Below, piece by piece: positions 6,717-7,116 of a DNA stretch of 7,116 nucleotides. The position numbers were made by a program, and so were the translations under genes. The notes under the pieces were generated by a model. The model saw only the letters and a list, made by a program, of their open reading frames with translations. It did not search any database and was not told the origin of the DNA. How positions within the stretch are numbered: position 1 is the stretch's first letter; every line of letters starts with the position of its first letter. The DNA is taken from positions 1 to 7,116 of the forward strand of contig WFYP01000136.1 of the NCBI GenBank assembly GCA_015490055.1, given 5' to 3'. Source of the DNA: Nitratifractor sp. GTDB lineage: Bacteria; Campylobacterota; Campylobacteria; Campylobacterales; Sulfurovaceae.

Positions 6717-7116
6717 TGTTGATAGGTTCCCACATACATGTTAGTAACAAATCACTATGCTTATCACGATACTTATCTATAATATGACTTATATCTTTTG
6801 ACATTGTACTTAGGGCAATATAATAAATCTTATGTTTTTCTTGATAAATATAATCAAAATTTCTATTAGGCTTAGTAACAGCCTTAAAATCATCCTCTAT
6901 TTCGATAGTAAACGCAGTGAAAAAAAGTGACTTAGATATACACTCTTTAGCTAAAGATATATAATCTTCCAAGGATGATAAAATATTTTCATACTTTGGT
7001 AAACTCATTATATTCTCCGTATAAAAAAATATTTTTGTAGCTTTTTCAATCGATAAAATAAAAGCTTCTAAGGATAAATTGTTAGCGAACAATTCATCAC
7101 ATCCATGCATATATGC
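6685..7116 (-). CDS. Putative degenerate receiver/GGDEF-like regulatory protein, C-terminal part (start outside window)
   Basis: The frame is open to the right edge, so the true start probably lies outside; the first visible ATG is at 7110. The first 25 or so residues (GCDELFANNLSLEAF and following) align by eye with the end of a response-regulator receiver domain, whose usual form is GADDYLxKPLSLEEL. The conserved Lys-Pro is replaced by Asn-Asn. After a linker, the remainder (SLFFTAFTIEIEDDF, then IYQEKHKIYYIALSTMSKDI) has the spacing of a diguanylate cyclase fold, but with KHKIY where GGDEF would be. It would therefore be catalytically dead if the homology is real. The stop overlaps the start of the TPR gene, so it is co-transcribed with the polysaccharide genes. 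A role in sensing c-di-GMP or another signal to control polymer synthesis is an inference. No signal peptide or membrane segment is visible in this part. Domain identity is moderate to low confidence; the coding status is solid. Confidence 0.6.
   Translation of the reverse strand, partial: AYMHGCDELFANNLSLEAFILSIEKATKIFFYTENIMSLPKYENILSSLEDYISLAKECISKSLFFTAFTIEIEDDFKAVTKPNRNFDYIYQEKHKIYYIALSTMSKDISHIIDKYRDKHSDLLLTCMWEPINNECIEKCIHA

Noticed and set aside
1..7116. tRNA, rRNA, CRISPR arrays, insertion sequences, internal promoters or terminators
   Set aside because: Reading both strands showed no clover-leaf, spaced repeats, transposase or terminal inverted repeats. Coding sequence fills the window, and I found no hairpin plus T-run at gene ends that would support a terminator.

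Overview
The window is a single, tightly packed minus-strand gene cluster. It reads from the right edge to the left edge with overlaps or a 1-base gap between neighbours and no intergenic space. The DNA is strongly AT-rich, and reading frames use many A/T-ending codons and lysine-rich proteins. Together with an NTF2-like domain of the Csd6/Cds6 type, this suggests a Campylobacterota bacterium (Sulfurimonas/Arcobacter-like). That assignment is an inference from composition and domain style, not from a marker gene.

Layout in transcription order (right to left): (1) the C-terminal part of a protein that looks like a degenerate response-regulator receiver followed by a degenerate GGDEF-like domain, cut by the right edge; (2) a secreted 816-residue TPR protein ending in an NTF2-like domain; (3) a 339-residue outer-membrane beta-barrel with no signal peptide, in the -1 frame relative to (2); (4) a family 2 processive glycosyltransferase like PgaC/IcaA; (5) a 61-residue single-span membrane protein; (6) a membrane-anchored polysaccharide deacetylase with an amidotransferase-like N-terminal domain, cut by the left edge after 586 residues.

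Together these genes look like a synthase-dependent exopolysaccharide secretion system: a membrane glycosyltransferase polymerises and exports the chain, the deacetylase modifies it in the periplasm, and the TPR-plus-barrel protein carries it across the outer membrane. The gene set matches poly-N-acetylglucosamine (Pga) logic, but its architecture differs from canonical Pga, Pel and Bcs loci. The polymer is not determined by the sequence.

The most striking feature is a run of ten A residues (coding strand, 4277-4286) where genes 2 and 3 meet. A -1 slip or one extra A would fuse them into one protein of about 1154 residues with the TPR-plus-barrel plan of PgaA, PelB and BcsC. The barrel frame is closed by a stop about 20 codons upstream of its only ATG, so it cannot gain a signal peptide of its own. 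The A tract could be a phase-variable switch, a programmed slippage site, a true inactivating mutation or a sequencing error.
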